Assembly: GCF_900108025.1 (NCBI RefSeq)
Contig: NZ_FNUS01000003.1
Span: forward strand, 186,001 to 250,000
Source: Halpernia humi
GTDB taxonomy: Bacteria; Bacteroidota; Bacteroidia; Flavobacteriales; Weeksellaceae
Direction of reading: 5' to 3'
DNA: 64,000 bases
The position numbers were made by a program, and so were the translations under genes. Shown piece by piece: positions 1 through 8,967 of this stretch; within the stretch, counting starts at the first letter, position 1, and every line of letters starts with the position of its first letter. The notes beneath the pieces are model-generated. The model searched no databases. It saw nothing but the letters and a program-made list of their open reading frames with translations, and was not told the DNA's origin.

Positions 1-1
1 T

Positions 2-67
2 ATAGTGAAAAGAACGAATATTAAAGAAAAAGTATCGCAAACCGTGAGACTTTTAACCAATGCTTAA
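2..67 (+). CDS. 3' end of a gene cut by the window start
   Basis: An open frame enters from the left edge and stops with TAA at 65-67, giving a basic 21-residue tail ending in LLTNA. A good factor-independent terminator follows 28 bases later, which supports this being the true end of an upstream + strand gene. The product cannot be identified from so little sequence. Confidence 0.4.
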   Translation: MVKRTNIKEKVSQTVRLLTNA

Positions 68-94
68 ATTCTATTATTTAAATTAATTTACTAA

Positions 95-130
95 AAATCT
101 CTCTTTCACTAGAGAGATTTCTTTTGTTTT
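95..130 (+). terminator. Rho-independent terminator
   Basis: A perfect 10-bp stem (AAATCTCTCT / AGAGAGATTT) with a 6-base loop is followed by CTTTTGTTTT. It ends the transcript entering from the left edge. Confidence 0.75.
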
Positions 131-244
131 ATAACTTTTAATACATTTATTTTATAGGCTTTCACAAGAAATTTTAAAAACTAATAATTACTTAATTCTC
201 TTAATGCCTTAACCAAATCTTAATGTTGAAAAAACATTTCCAAA
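131..244. other. AT-rich spacer, no feature seen
   Basis: This is the spacer between the first terminator and the DUF6973-like gene. It presumably holds that gene's promoter, but no convincing TAnnTTTG box is visible. Confidence 0.3.
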
Positions 245-766
245 ATGAGAACTTTTAAGATTATTTTTAACGCGCTTCGTTCTCTTACCATTGGGAAACT
301 TTGGAAATTGGTTCTGCTTTTTCTACAAAATCCTTTATTTACTTTAATTTCATTTTACGCAACATTGAAAACTTTTAACATTGCTAAAAAAGAATATCCC
401 AAAACAAATTCTAATGACGGCGCAGGAAACGCCTTTCGCCACGCGCTTTGGTGCTGTTTGATAATGATGTATTGCTGCAAAATCTCGTCGCCAAAGAAAT
501 CTTTAAATTTCACTAAAAAAATGACAGATTTGCATGAAGAACTTTTCCCAAACAAACCTTTGCAGAAAAAAATGGATCTTCATAACAATAAAATAGGAAT
601 GGATTTTTTTATGGAATTGTTACCTGGAATTCACCGTCAGTTTTTTGAAACTTCATTTTTTATTGAAAAATTGAAAGAAAAAACCACAAATGCCAAAGTT
701 TTAAAAAACTTAAATGATAAATTTGAAGGAAGTTTGGTGTATCTTGAGGTTGAAAAAATTAAATAA
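245..766 (+). CDS. DUF6973-like protein
   Basis: This 173-residue protein has a hydrophobic N-terminal stretch (about residues 16-42) followed by a domain with two conserved blocks: GNAFRHALW at 61-69 and a DLHNNKIG block near 111-118. This NAFRHA...HNN arrangement is what I remember of the DUF6973 family, whose biochemical role is unknown. The repeated His/Asn/Asp residues suggest metal binding or catalysis, but that is inference. There is no clear signal peptidase site, so the N-terminus is more likely a membrane anchor. It stands alone between two terminators, so it appears monocistronic. Confidence 0.6.
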   Translation: MRTFKIIFNALRSLTIGKLWKLVLLFLQNPLFTLISFYATLKTFNIAKKEYPKTNSNDGAGNAFRHALWCCLIMMYCCKISSPKKSLNFTKKMTDLHEELFPNKPLQKKMDLHNNKIGMDFFMELLPGIHRQFFETSFFIEKLKEKTTNAKVLKNLNDKFEGSLVYLEVEKIK

Positions 767-769
767 ATT

Positions 770-803
770 ATAATATTTAAATAATGTTAAATATTATTTT
801 TTG
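770..803 (+). terminator. AT-only hairpin with T-run
   Basis: TAATATTTAA and TTAAATATTA pair across a 6-base loop, followed by a T-run. The stem contains no GC pairs, so it may be weak, but its position just after the stop codon at 766 fits a terminator. Confidence 0.5.
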
Positions 804-861
804 TATGGCGAATTAACACTTTCAAAATAATTCAATTTTAAACTAAACTAATTATTAAATC

Positions 862-1674
862 ATGAAAAAGACACTAACATTTATCCTTTTTTCAATTTTC
901 ATCTTAAATATTAATGCGCAAGGAGAAAACCAAAAAATACAATTTGGAGCGAATTTTATGCCTTTTATATATTGGAAAAAAAATAGTTTTTTAGACAACA
1001 GTTCGCATATAAAAGTTCAACCTGCAAAAATAAATGGAGTATATGGCGGTGTATTTGCAGAAAAGTACATTAATGAAAATTGGGGTTTTAAAATTGCAAT
1101 TAATTATGGACAGCAAAAAAGTGAAGTACAATCCAAATTAGTTGCAAAAGAAAATGGAGTATTTGTTATTAATGAAGCCAATATGTTCTTTCAAGTACGA
1201 TCAAAAAATACATTTGAATATTTTATAATTCCGATAACCACTGAATATGCACTTCCTTTAGATAATCAAAATAAAATTTGGGGTTTAGTTGGTGCAGGCC
1301 CGCAACTTTCATTATTTTCAAAATTTGAAGTTATTAAAGATGGGCTTAACGAGGATGGCAGTTTTCGTAATACCTTGGGTTCATACAATTCCCAAAATTT
1401 CGATTCGTATAGAAAGTTATTAATTGGTGGCACTTTTTATACAGGAATAAAGTTTAAAATTTCAGACGCATTCAATGGCTTTACTAATATCAAGTTCGAT
1501 TATGATTTCAGTAATGCCTCTAAAGCAAACTGGAATAGTTATGAAACAAACCCGCAGGAATATGGTCAATTAGAATTTAGTGATCCTACTCTTCCATATT
1601 CTTCTGTGAACGCGTCAAAATTTCATAATATGCGGCTTGGTTTGGAGTTTGGTGTAGAATATGATTTTAATTAA
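862..1674 (+). CDS. secreted outer-membrane beta-barrel protein
   Basis: The 270-residue protein has a clear signal peptide (MKKTLTFILF..., cleavage probably after NINA). The rest alternates polar and aromatic residues and ends in a short strand with a terminal aromatic pattern (EYDFN), as in small PorT/outer-membrane beta-barrel proteins of Bacteroidota. It contains regularly spaced strand-like segments such as YGGVFAEKY, GLVGAGPQL and GGTFYTGIKF. No enzymatic motif is visible. It is flanked by terminators, so it is probably a single-gene transcript. The exact family is not recognised. Confidence 0.6.
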   Translation: MKKTLTFILFSIFILNINAQGENQKIQFGANFMPFIYWKKNSFLDNSSHIKVQPAKINGVYGGVFAEKYINENWGFKIAINYGQQKSEVQSKLVAKENGVFVINEANMFFQVRSKNTFEYFIIPITTEYALPLDNQNKIWGLVGAGPQLSLFSKFEVIKDGLNEDGSFRNTLGSYNSQNFDSYRKLLIGGTFYTGIKFKISDAFNGFTNIKFDYDFSNASKANWNSYETNPQEYGQLEFSDPTLPYSSVNASKFHNMRLGLEFGVEYDFN

Positions 1675-1692
1675 ATTTTTTTTTAAACATTT

Positions 1693-1720
1693 AAGAACCT
1701 CAAATTGAGGTTCTTTTTTT
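1693..1720 (+). terminator. Rho-independent terminator
   Basis: An 11-bp perfect stem (AAGAACCTCAA / TTGAGGTTCTT) with a one-base apex runs into a T-run, 19 bases after the stop of the barrel-protein gene. Confidence 0.8.
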
Positions 1721-1785
1721 GTTTAAGTTTTATTTGAAATTGTATTTTTATTTTACATTCTTTAAAGGGTTTGTTTTTAAAATTT

Positions 1786-1793
1786 TACTTTTG
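1786..1793 (+). promoter_or_regulatory. -7 promoter box (TACTTTTG)
   Basis: This exactly matches the Bacteroidota -7 consensus TAnnTTTG, 32 bases before the start codon of the M14 peptidase. No well-spaced -33 TTTG is visible, so the call rests on the -7 box and position. Confidence 0.5.
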
Positions 1794-1825
1794 TGGTTTA
1801 AAATTCATTTTTTAATTAAAATTTT

Positions 1826-3541
1826 ATGAAAATAAAAATATTTTTCCTATTTTTTTCAATTGGTTTATTTGCTCAAAATCAATATCTTACACCATTTGAA
1901 AAAGGTGACGGCAATCAATCTGCAACTTATGAAGAAGTGGTAAAATATTACGATAATCTGGAGAAAAACTTTGATAAAATAAAAGTTTTAGATTTGGGTT
2001 CCACAGATTCTGGCGAGCCATTGCGCTTGGTGGTTTTTAATCCTGAAAAAATATTTAATCCAAAATTTATTAAAAATAAAGCCCTAATTTTAATTAATAA
2101 CGGCATTCATCCCGGCGAACCAGACGGCATTGATGCTACAATGATGATGATGCGGGATTTTGCCACAGGAAAACTAAAAGCACCAAAAAACACCGTAATT
2201 GCCGCCATCGAAGTTTACAACATCGGCGGAATGCTAAACAGAGGAAGTTTTTCCCGCGCCAACCAAAACGGTCCGGAAGAATATGGTTTTCGTGGAAATG
2301 CTAGAAATTTAGATTTAAACCGGGATTTTATAAAAACAGATTCTAAAAATTCTGACAGTTTTCAACGGATTTTTCAGGCTTTAAATCCAGATGTTTTTAT
2401 CGACAATCATGTGAGCGATGGCGCTGATTATCAATATACTTTGACCTATATTTTGACCAATAAAGAACGTTTAGGAAATCTGCTTGGAAATTTTTACCAC
2501 GGCGAAATGAACGATTGGATTGTGGCAGATTTAAAAAAGAAAAGCATCGACCCAATTCCTTATGTTTCTGTTGAAGGAACCACGCCAGAAAAAGGTTACG
2601 AGCAATTTATGGATTCACCGAGATATTCTACAGGTTACACCACTTTGTTCAACACGATTGGAACAATTCCAGAAACACACATGCTGAAACCTTACAAAGA
2701 CCGCGTAAAAGTGACTTATGAAAATATGCTCAGTTACATTGATTATTTGGATAATAATTATTTGAAAATCAAAGAACTAAGACAAAAAAACCTCGAACAA
2801 TATTTACCTAAAAAATCTTACGCGGTTCAATATGCATTAGATTCTACAAAATTTAAAATGATCGATTTTAGAGGTTTTCAAGATGGCATGAAACCAAGTG
2901 CAATTTCTGGTTTTCCAAGGTTATTTTATGATCGCACAAAACCTTACACCAAAAAAATCCCGTTTTATAACACTTATAAAGCCACAAAAGAAATTATAAT
3001 TCCATCTTTTTATGTGATTCCAAAATCTGAATGGCAAGTCGTGAAAAATTTAAAAAGAAATCAAATTAAATTTATTGAACTTAAAAATGATAGTTTAATT
3101 GCGGTTCAATCTTATAAAATCAAAGATTACAAAACTGTACCAAAGCCTTACGAAGGTCATTATTTGCATTACAACACGGAAGTTTCTACAACTACGGAAA
3201 AAATAAAATTCCATAAAGGCGACTATTTAATTCCATTAAAACAAAATGGCGTAAAATATTTACTTGAAACCTTGGAACCAGAAGCCGTAGATTCTTTCTT
3301 CAACTGGAATTATTTTGATTCTTTTCTCGGTCAAAAAGAATATTTTTCTTCTTATGTTTTTGAAGATACTGCCGCGAAATTATTACAAGAAAATTCCACT
3401 TTAAAAGAAAATTTTGAAAAGAAAAAGAGTGAAGATTCTTCTTTTGCAAAAGACGGAAGCGAACAATTGAATTGGATTTACCGCAATTCTAAATATTTTG
3501 AAAAATCTTTTATGCAATATCCAATTTACAGAATTCCTTAA
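1826..3541 (+). CDS. M14 family zinc carboxypeptidase, secreted
   Basis: The 571-residue protein has a signal peptide (about residues 1-16, ending LFAQ). The M14 zinc site is visible: HPGE at 95-98 supplies the first His and the Glu ligand, and DNHVSDG supplies the third ligand at H195. E283 in the segment IPETHML is a reasonable catalytic Glu. The NLNRDF-like segment (LDLNRDFIK) is the usual substrate-binding Arg region. It should hydrolyse C-terminal residues of peptides in the periplasm or outside the cell. The C-terminal ~200 residues form an accessory region without a recognised motif. The C-terminus shows no obvious T9SS sorting domain. Confidence 0.85.
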   Translation: MKIKIFFLFFSIGLFAQNQYLTPFEKGDGNQSATYEEVVKYYDNLEKNFDKIKVLDLGSTDSGEPLRLVVFNPEKIFNPKFIKNKALILINNGIHPGEPDGIDATMMMMRDFATGKLKAPKNTVIAAIEVYNIGGMLNRGSFSRANQNGPEEYGFRGNARNLDLNRDFIKTDSKNSDSFQRIFQALNPDVFIDNHVSDGADYQYTLTYILTNKERLGNLLGNFYHGEMNDWIVADLKKKSIDPIPYVSVEGTTPEKGYEQFMDSPRYSTGYTTLFNTIGTIPETHMLKPYKDRVKVTYENMLSYIDYLDNNYLKIKELRQKNLEQYLPKKSYAVQYALDSTKFKMIDFRGFQDGMKPSAISGFPRLFYDRTKPYTKKIPFYNTYKATKEIIIPSFYVIPKSEWQVVKNLKRNQIKFIELKNDSLIAVQSYKIKDYKTVPKPYEGHYLHYNTEVSTTTEKIKFHKGDYLIPLKQNGVKYLLETLEPEAVDSFFNWNYFDSFLGQKEYFSSYVFEDTAAKLLQENSTLKENFEKKKSEDSSFAKDGSEQLNWIYRNSKYFEKSFMQYPIYRIP

Positions 3542-3599
3542 TTTTTATCTAAAATTTCTTACTTAAAAAAATACCTTATTTTTACCTAAATTTTTTTGA

Positions 3600-5003
3600 A
3601 TGGTTTTAAGCAAAATTTGGAGCGCCTTTATCATCGTGGCTATTTTTGTAGCCGGAATAAAGTATGTTTCATCAAACAATTACGGTAGTATTTTTAATGA
3701 TATGGTCGTGGGAAAAGGCGGCGATACCGTACAAATTACCACTAAAAAATCCGCAGAATTATCCCCATTTATTTTAAATAATTTAGACAAAAATCCAGAT
3801 TTTGCTGAAGGAAGAATTCATTATAAAAGAAACGCAGAAAAAACTGAAGTAAAAGTTTATAGAATTCAAGAAACCGATGGCGTTATTGGGACGAGCCAGG
3901 TTGCCGTCAATATTTGTATTGGTTTAATCGGCATTATGACGCTTTTTATGGGTTTTATGGCGATTGCAGAAAGAGCAGGCGGAATCAATCTTTTAAGCAG
4001 AATGATTCAGCCATTTTTTTCAAAATTATTCCCCGAAATTCCTAAAAACCATCCGGCTTTCGGACATATGCTATTGAATTTCAGCGCCAATCTTTTAGGT
4101 TTAGATAATGCGGCGACGCCTTTTGGCCTAAAAGCCATGGAAAGTTTGCAGACTTTAAATCGCGACAAAGACCGCGCAAGCAATTCCCAAATTATGTTTC
4201 TCTGTTTGCACGCTGGCGGAATGACTTTAATTCCGGTTTCCATTATCGCAATTCGCGCTTCAATGGGCTCTGTAACGCCAACTGATATTTTTCTACCGTG
4301 CATGATGGCCACTTTTGCCGCCACTTTAGCCGCGATGGTAGTCGTTTCTATTCATCAAAAAATAAATTTATTTCAACCAGTAATTATTGCTTACATTGGT
4401 GGAATTTCTGCAATTATTGCACTTTTGGTCGTTTATTTAGTAAGATTAAGCAAAGAAGATTTAGACCAATTTAGCAAAGTTTTAAGCAGCGGAATTATTT
4501 TATTGATTTTCATCGCCATCGTTTTGGGCGCACTTTATAAAAAAATAAATGTATTCGACGCTTTTATAGACGGCGCCAAAGAAGGCTTTTGGGTTTCCGT
4601 GAAAATTATTCCTTATCTCGTTGGAATGTTGATTGCGATTTCACTTTTAAGAACTTCAGGCGTTTTTGATGTGATTATCGATGGCATGAAATATTTGGCA
4701 AATTTTGCCAATCTCGACACACGTTTTGTTGACGGTTTACCGACGGCTTTGATAAAGCCACTTTCTGGTTCCGGTGCGCGCGGAATGATGGTTGACACGA
4801 TGACAACTTTCGGCGCAGATAGTTTTCAAGGGAAATTAGCGGCAGTTCTACAGGGAAGTTCGGATACTACTTTTTACGTGATCGCCGTGTATTTTGGCGC
4901 GGTTGGAATTAAAAACACAAGATATGCAGTTACAGCAATGCTTTTAGCCGATTTAGTGGGCGTGATTGCTTCTGTAATTTTAGCGTATTTGTTTTTTGCT
5001 TAA
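3600..5003 (+). CDS. nucleoside-recognition (Gate) domain membrane protein, SpmA/SpmB-like
   Basis: This is a 467-residue multispanning membrane protein. After one N-terminal helix and a short extracytoplasmic segment (about 25-95) come two homologous halves, each with a Gate/nucleoside-recognition core: NLLGLDNAATPFGLKAM in the first half and a SGSGARGMMVDTM-type loop in the second. The halves match spore maturation proteins A and B, here fused, as is usual in Bacteroidota. The family is related to concentrative nucleoside transporters, but no substrate is established and it has no sporulation role here. It starts 58 bases after the peptidase gene and may be cotranscribed with it. Confidence 0.8.
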   Translation: MVLSKIWSAFIIVAIFVAGIKYVSSNNYGSIFNDMVVGKGGDTVQITTKKSAELSPFILNNLDKNPDFAEGRIHYKRNAEKTEVKVYRIQETDGVIGTSQVAVNICIGLIGIMTLFMGFMAIAERAGGINLLSRMIQPFFSKLFPEIPKNHPAFGHMLLNFSANLLGLDNAATPFGLKAMESLQTLNRDKDRASNSQIMFLCLHAGGMTLIPVSIIAIRASMGSVTPTDIFLPCMMATFAATLAAMVVVSIHQKINLFQPVIIAYIGGISAIIALLVVYLVRLSKEDLDQFSKVLSSGIILLIFIAIVLGALYKKINVFDAFIDGAKEGFWVSVKIIPYLVGMLIAISLLRTSGVFDVIIDGMKYLANFANLDTRFVDGLPTALIKPLSGSGARGMMVDTMTTFGADSFQGKLAAVLQGSSDTTFYVIAVYFGAVGIKNTRYAVTAMLLADLVGVIASVILAYLFFA

Positions 5004-5035
5004 TAAGACTTTTTTTAATTTAAAATATATTATAA

Positions 5036-5422
5036 ATGATACAAGATAAAGACTTCACGCTTCGTTTGGTGCGACAACTTTCCACCTCTTTGGAAAAATT
5101 ACTTTTAGGAAAACCTGAAGAAAGTTTAATGGAAAAAGATTTGGATTTTGATATCGCCTTACGTGATATTTTTAAAATGGATTTTAAAACCTATTCCGAA
5201 ATCTCAACTGATGAAATGAAACAAATGGTTTTAGATTTAGAAGATCGCAATCACGTGGATTATTTTCTGCTGATCGGGAATTTATTTTTCTACCATTGGA
5301 AAGAGGCGAAAAGCGAAAACTTTAAAGAAAAAGCAATTATGGGTTACGAAAACTATTTGCAAAAAAGTGGCGTTTTTGCGCTTCCCATTATCACCAGAAT
5401 TGGTGAACTCAAAAAAGCATAG
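5036..5422 (+). CDS. hypothetical protein, helical
   Basis: This 128-residue soluble, helix-rich, acidic protein has no signal peptide or membrane segment. The N-terminal pattern (KDFTLRLVRQLSTSLEKLLLGK) vaguely resembles DUF6483-type proteins of other phyla, but I cannot confirm this. It lies 6 bases upstream of the MutS paralogue and 32 bases downstream of the transporter, so it is probably part of one operon. Function is unknown. Confidence 0.6.
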   Translation: MIQDKDFTLRLVRQLSTSLEKLLLGKPEESLMEKDLDFDIALRDIFKMDFKTYSEISTDEMKQMVLDLEDRNHVDYFLLIGNLFFYHWKEAKSENFKEKAIMGYENYLQKSGVFALPIITRIGELKKA

Positions 5423-5428
5423 AAGTAA

Positions 5429-7216
5429 ATGGAAGAAATAAATCTCTTGCTTTCTGAAAAAGAAACAATTTTAAACTCCTTAAAAAAGAAACAAACACTT
5501 ATAGGCTGGTTTCGCGTGCTGGTTTTCCTTGCTCTCACCTATTTTTTATTACAATTTTTCATCTTTGAAAGCGCATTAAAAATTCATTTATATTTGGGGG
5601 TTTTCTTCCTGATTTTGTTTTTTGTGTTGGGTTTTTTCTTGGTTAATGTAAAACAGAAACTCAATTTTATTAAAAATTATCTTCACATCGGAAACCAAAT
5701 AATCAAGAAAACCGAATTTGAAACCGGTCTTGCTTTCGAAGAAAATGTTGATAATCATCCGTTTGCAAAAGATTTAGATGTTTTGGGTAAAAACTCGCTT
5801 TTCAGTTATATCAGTTATTGCGAAACTATTTTAGGTAAAAACAAACTTAAAGATTTTTTTTTAAATTTAAGTTTAGAAAAAGAAAAAATATTAGCCAAAC
5901 AAAAAGCCGTACAAGAAATTTCCAAAAAAACAGAATGGAATATTCATTTTTTAACTTTAGCGAAATCGCTCCACATTAATGGAAAAATAAAACATCCAAA
6001 AAGCGCGAATGCAGTTTTTGAAAATGCAATGCTGGCAAAAATCGCAGTAAATCTTGTTCCAATCTTAACTTTGGCGACTTTATTTTCGCTGGTATTTATT
6101 TCAATTTCGGGTTTATATTTATCTCTTATTTTCGGTGGAATTTTAATTATTTCTAGGATTATTTTATCTATTTATGGTAAAAAAATAGATGCCATTTCCG
6201 AAACTTTGGCCTTTAATTCTGAACAATACGAGCAATTTTTAGCCGTTTTTTCATTAATTGAAAAAGAAAATTTTGAGCAAAAACTGAATGTTCAACTTCA
6301 GAGTAAATTTATTTCGGGGAAAAGCAAATCTTCACGCAAAGAAATAGAAAAACTGGCAAGACTTTTAAGAAATTATGAAAGCGCACACAGCAATATCGGT
6401 GTTTTTCTAAATAATTTTTTGTTGTGGAAACTCAATTTTGCCATGAAAATTGAAAACCAAATTAAGAATATCGAGCAAGATTTACCGCAATGGTTTGATG
6501 CATTTGCCGAGCTTGAAGCCTTAATTTCGTTAGGTGTTTTTCGTTATAAAAATCCAAACTATATTTTCCCAGAAATACCAAATTCGGGTGAAAAATTTAA
6601 TGCAGAAAAATTAGTTCATCCGCTTTTATTTCAAAAAGAAGTAGTTTCTAATGATTTTAAAATCAATTCTGAAACAGAAATTTCAATTATTACTGGCGCA
6701 AATATGACGGGGAAAAGTACCTTTTTGCGAACCGTCGGAGTTAATTTGGTTCTAGCAATGATGGGTTGCCCAGTTGCAGCGAAAAAATTTATTTTTCAGC
6801 CAATGCATTTATTTACATCGATGCGAACAAGCGATTCCTTGAGCGATGGCACTTCTTATTTCAACGCAGAAATTCTGCGATTGCGGCATTTAGTGGAAAA
6901 TTTGGAGAACGGAACGCCGCAATTCATCATTTTAGATGAAATTTTAAAAGGCACCAATTCTCAAGATAAATTAACTGGTTCCGAATTATTTCTGGAAAAA
7001 TTAATGAAAAGCCAAACGCTTTTTTCTTGTTTAATCGCCACGCACGATTTGGATCTAACAAAAATTGAAGAAAAATTTCCTCTAAAAATTAAAAATTATT
7101 GCTTCGAACTTCAAAATAATAACGGCGAATTGGAAACTGATTATAAACTTCAAAACGGCGTTACAAAAAGTATGAACGCAATTTATTTGATGAAGAAATT
7201 TGGGATTATTGATTAA
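5429..7216 (+). CDS. MutS-family ATPase with N-terminal membrane segments
   Basis: This 595-residue protein has the MutS ATPase at its C-terminus: Walker A GANMTGKST (423-431), the MRTSDSL/SYF signature shortly after, and Walker B ILDE with D503-E504. The N-terminal ~80 residues contain two hydrophobic helices and another pair lies near 205-245, so it is predicted to be membrane-associated. There is no MutS domain I mismatch-reading module and no Smr domain. This architecture is the MutS-related protein common in Flavobacteria, whose role is undefined and should not be equated with mismatch repair. Its stop is separated by one base from the convergent response-regulator gene. Confidence 0.8.
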   Translation: MEEINLLLSEKETILNSLKKKQTLIGWFRVLVFLALTYFLLQFFIFESALKIHLYLGVFFLILFFVLGFFLVNVKQKLNFIKNYLHIGNQIIKKTEFETGLAFEENVDNHPFAKDLDVLGKNSLFSYISYCETILGKNKLKDFFLNLSLEKEKILAKQKAVQEISKKTEWNIHFLTLAKSLHINGKIKHPKSANAVFENAMLAKIAVNLVPILTLATLFSLVFISISGLYLSLIFGGILIISRIILSIYGKKIDAISETLAFNSEQYEQFLAVFSLIEKENFEQKLNVQLQSKFISGKSKSSRKEIEKLARLLRNYESAHSNIGVFLNNFLLWKLNFAMKIENQIKNIEQDLPQWFDAFAELEALISLGVFRYKNPNYIFPEIPNSGEKFNAEKLVHPLLFQKEVVSNDFKINSETEISIITGANMTGKSTFLRTVGVNLVLAMMGCPVAAKKFIFQPMHLFTSMRTSDSLSDGTSYFNAEILRLRHLVENLENGTPQFIILDEILKGTNSQDKLTGSELFLEKLMKSQTLFSCLIATHDLDLTKIEEKFPLKIKNYCFELQNNNGELETDYKLQNGVTKSMNAIYLMKKFGIID

Positions 7217-7217
7217 A

Positions 7218-7961
7218 TTATTTCACCAACCAATTTTTAAAATCTTTTACGCGATCTCGGCTCACGGTAATTTCTACTTCGGGCTGAAAATCTAAATCTA
7301 CTTTGTAGAAAGGTGATGTGTGAATGTTTTTAATATAATTTAGATTAATAATTATTTGCCGATTTACTCGGAAAAATTGTTTTGAATCTAAAGAACTTTC
7401 CAGTTCTTCTAAAGTAAAATCGGTTGGGTAAACGCGCTCTTTGGTTTGCAAATAAGCGATTTTGTTTTCGCTGTAAAAACAACTCACCTCATCGGTAGAA
7501 ATAATTTTTAAATTATAGCCAATTTTAACCAAAATTCGGGATAATTTCGGCTCTTCTTTTTTAATTAAATTCTTGTAATTCAATTCATTAGAAGGCAGTT
7601 CATTTGGTAAGTAACTGTTGTATTTTTCTACTGCTTTTTCCAAATCTTCTTGTAAAATTGGTTTCAAAAGATAGTCGATGGAATTGAGTTTGAAGGCTTT
7701 CAGGGTGAATTGATCGTAAGCGGTGGTGAAAATAATGAAGCTTTTAACGGGAAATTTCTCAAAAATATCGAAAGACATGCCGTCGCCCAACATTATATCT
7801 GAAAATATTAAATCTGGCTCTGCATTATTCTTAAACCAATCTAAACCTTCTTCTACGGAAGAAATGGTTGCAACTATTTCTAAATCAGGCATTAAACCTA
7901 ACATTCTTTCTAGTTTTCTTGCGGCGGGTTTTTCATCTTCGATGATTACTGTTTTGATCAT
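7218..7961 (-). CDS. LytTR-type response regulator
   Basis: The 247-residue protein has a receiver domain (acidic pair E8-D9 and phospho-acceptor D55 in FSDIML) followed by a LytTR DNA-binding domain at about 145-245 (FYSENKIAYLQT, FFRVNRQIIINLNYI). I chose ATG at 7961 rather than the in-frame GTG seven codons upstream, because MIKTVIIEDE is the normal receiver start. It is the distal gene of a minus-strand cluster with a LytS-type kinase at 9258-10586 and is its likely partner. An intergenic repeat of about 120 bases separates it from the rest of the cluster. Confidence 0.85.
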   Translation of the reverse strand: MIKTVIIEDEKPAARKLERMLGLMPDLEIVATISSVEEGLDWFKNNAEPDLIFSDIMLGDGMSFDIFEKFPVKSFIIFTTAYDQFTLKAFKLNSIDYLLKPILQEDLEKAVEKYNSYLPNELPSNELNYKNLIKKEEPKLSRILVKIGYNLKIISTDEVSCFYSENKIAYLQTKERVYPTDFTLEELESSLDSKQFFRVNRQIIINLNYIKNIHTSPFYKVDLDFQPEVEITVSRDRVKDFKNWLVK

Positions 7962-7977
7962 TTGTTGATTTTTTTTA

Positions 7978-8099
7978 ACCACAAAGGCACAAAGTTTAAT
8001 TTAAAATTCGCTGACACAAAGGACACAATGAATTTAAAATAATTACTTGATGATATTTCTTATAAAGTTAAGTAATTCTTTGTGACTTTGCGGTTTTGA
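7978..8099. repeat. intergenic inverted repeat, AACCGCAAAG-type
   Basis: The left arm reads AACCACAAAGGCACAAAG and the right arm, read on the minus strand, AACCGCAAAGTCACAAAG. They form an imperfect inverted repeat filling the spacer between the ICMT-like gene and the LytTR gene. A weaker internal copy (GACACAAAGGACACAA) lies near 8011. The same core recurs at 10776-10793 and 10907-10924. Confidence 0.6.
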
Positions 8100-8105
8100 A
8101 ATTTA

Positions 8106-8666
8106 TTAATAAATAAAAGGAATTAGACGTTTTGTTTTCTGCATATAATCTAAATAAGCCTGCCCAAATTCTTCGGTTAAAACTTTTTCTTCAATTTTAA
8201 TTCTTCGAGAAAACATTAAAAACACAGGAACTAATAGTAAAATAACAGAAATACAATTATTTAAAACAATCGCTAATCCTACAAAAGTTAGCAGCGAAAA
8301 AGTGTAAGAAGGATGCCGCATATATTTGTAAAATCCCGTGGAAATTAATTGATGATCTTCTTTAATCGTAACATCTACGGTGAAATATTTTCCCAAATAA
8401 TAAACCACCATCAAGCGCAAAACCACACCTAAAAGTAGCAAACCCAAGCCAACAATCGTCACTGTTTTACTATTATAAAATGGGAAATATGTGCTTTTTG
8501 AAATGAAAATTCCAAAGAAAATACTGAACCCGATCACAAGCCACAAATAAGATAGCGACTTTTTGTCTTTGCCTTTCGCGTCGGCTTTACTAGAGCGCAT
8601 TTTTAGCAGCAAAAAGATTTCTGAAAGGCCCCAAAATGCTGTGATAAGGTTTATTGCGGTATTCAT
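8106..8666 (-). CDS. isoprenylcysteine carboxyl methyltransferase (ICMT)-family membrane protein
   Basis: This 186-residue membrane protein has four to five hydrophobic helices and the ICMT/PEMT signature in its C-terminal half: GFYKYMRHPSY (about residues 112-122), then EEKVLTEEFGQAYLDYM near the end. These residues bind S-adenosylmethionine in the family. Bacterial members have mostly unknown acceptors, so the substrate is open. The gene follows a 2TM gene with a one-base gap, which indicates operon membership with the kinase cluster. Confidence 0.75.
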   Translation of the reverse strand: MNTAINLITAFWGLSEIFLLLKMRSSKADAKGKDKKSLSYLWLVIGFSIFFGIFISKSTYFPFYNSKTVTIVGLGLLLLGVVLRLMVVYYLGKYFTVDVTIKEDHQLISTGFYKYMRHPSYTFSLLTFVGLAIVLNNCISVILLLVPVFLMFSRRIKIEEKVLTEEFGQAYLDYMQKTKRLIPFIY

Positions 8667-8667
8667 T

Positions 8668-8967
8668 TTATTTGTACTTATTCATTAATTCTCTAATTTT
8701 CTTTTCTTCCCAGTCTTTTCCAAAAATAAAACTTGGCATAAAAACGCCCATTCCGTGTGCAAAAAGGCCAATTCCCCAAAAGAAAAGGGATAAGAAATTA
8801 TACCAAACGAAGTAACTTTGGCCTGGTTGTAAAGCTTGATAATTAATAAAAGCAATTATTGAATTTACCAAAACGAAAATTGCAGCATGTGTGTAAAAGC
8901 CCTTTATTCTTTTTACCTTTTTTTTGGCTTCAAGGTATTTTATATTGTCGTTGTTAAAAGTTTCCAT
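8668..8967 (-). CDS. 2TM domain protein
   Basis: This 99-residue protein has the complete 2TM layout: a helical ARKKVKRIKGFY-like N-terminus, a membrane helix (~28-48), a short turn with FLSLFFWGIGL leading into the second helix, then the HGMGVF and GKDWEEKKIRE blocks. The function of this family is unknown; it often sits beside LytS/LytTR systems. The first 14 bases of the gene overlap the end of the preceding 2TM gene, indicating translational coupling. Confidence 0.8.
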   Translation of the reverse strand: METFNNDNIKYLEAKKKVKRIKGFYTHAAIFVLVNSIIAFINYQALQPGQSYFVWYNFLSLFFWGIGLFAHGMGVFMPSFIFGKDWEEKKIRELMNKYK

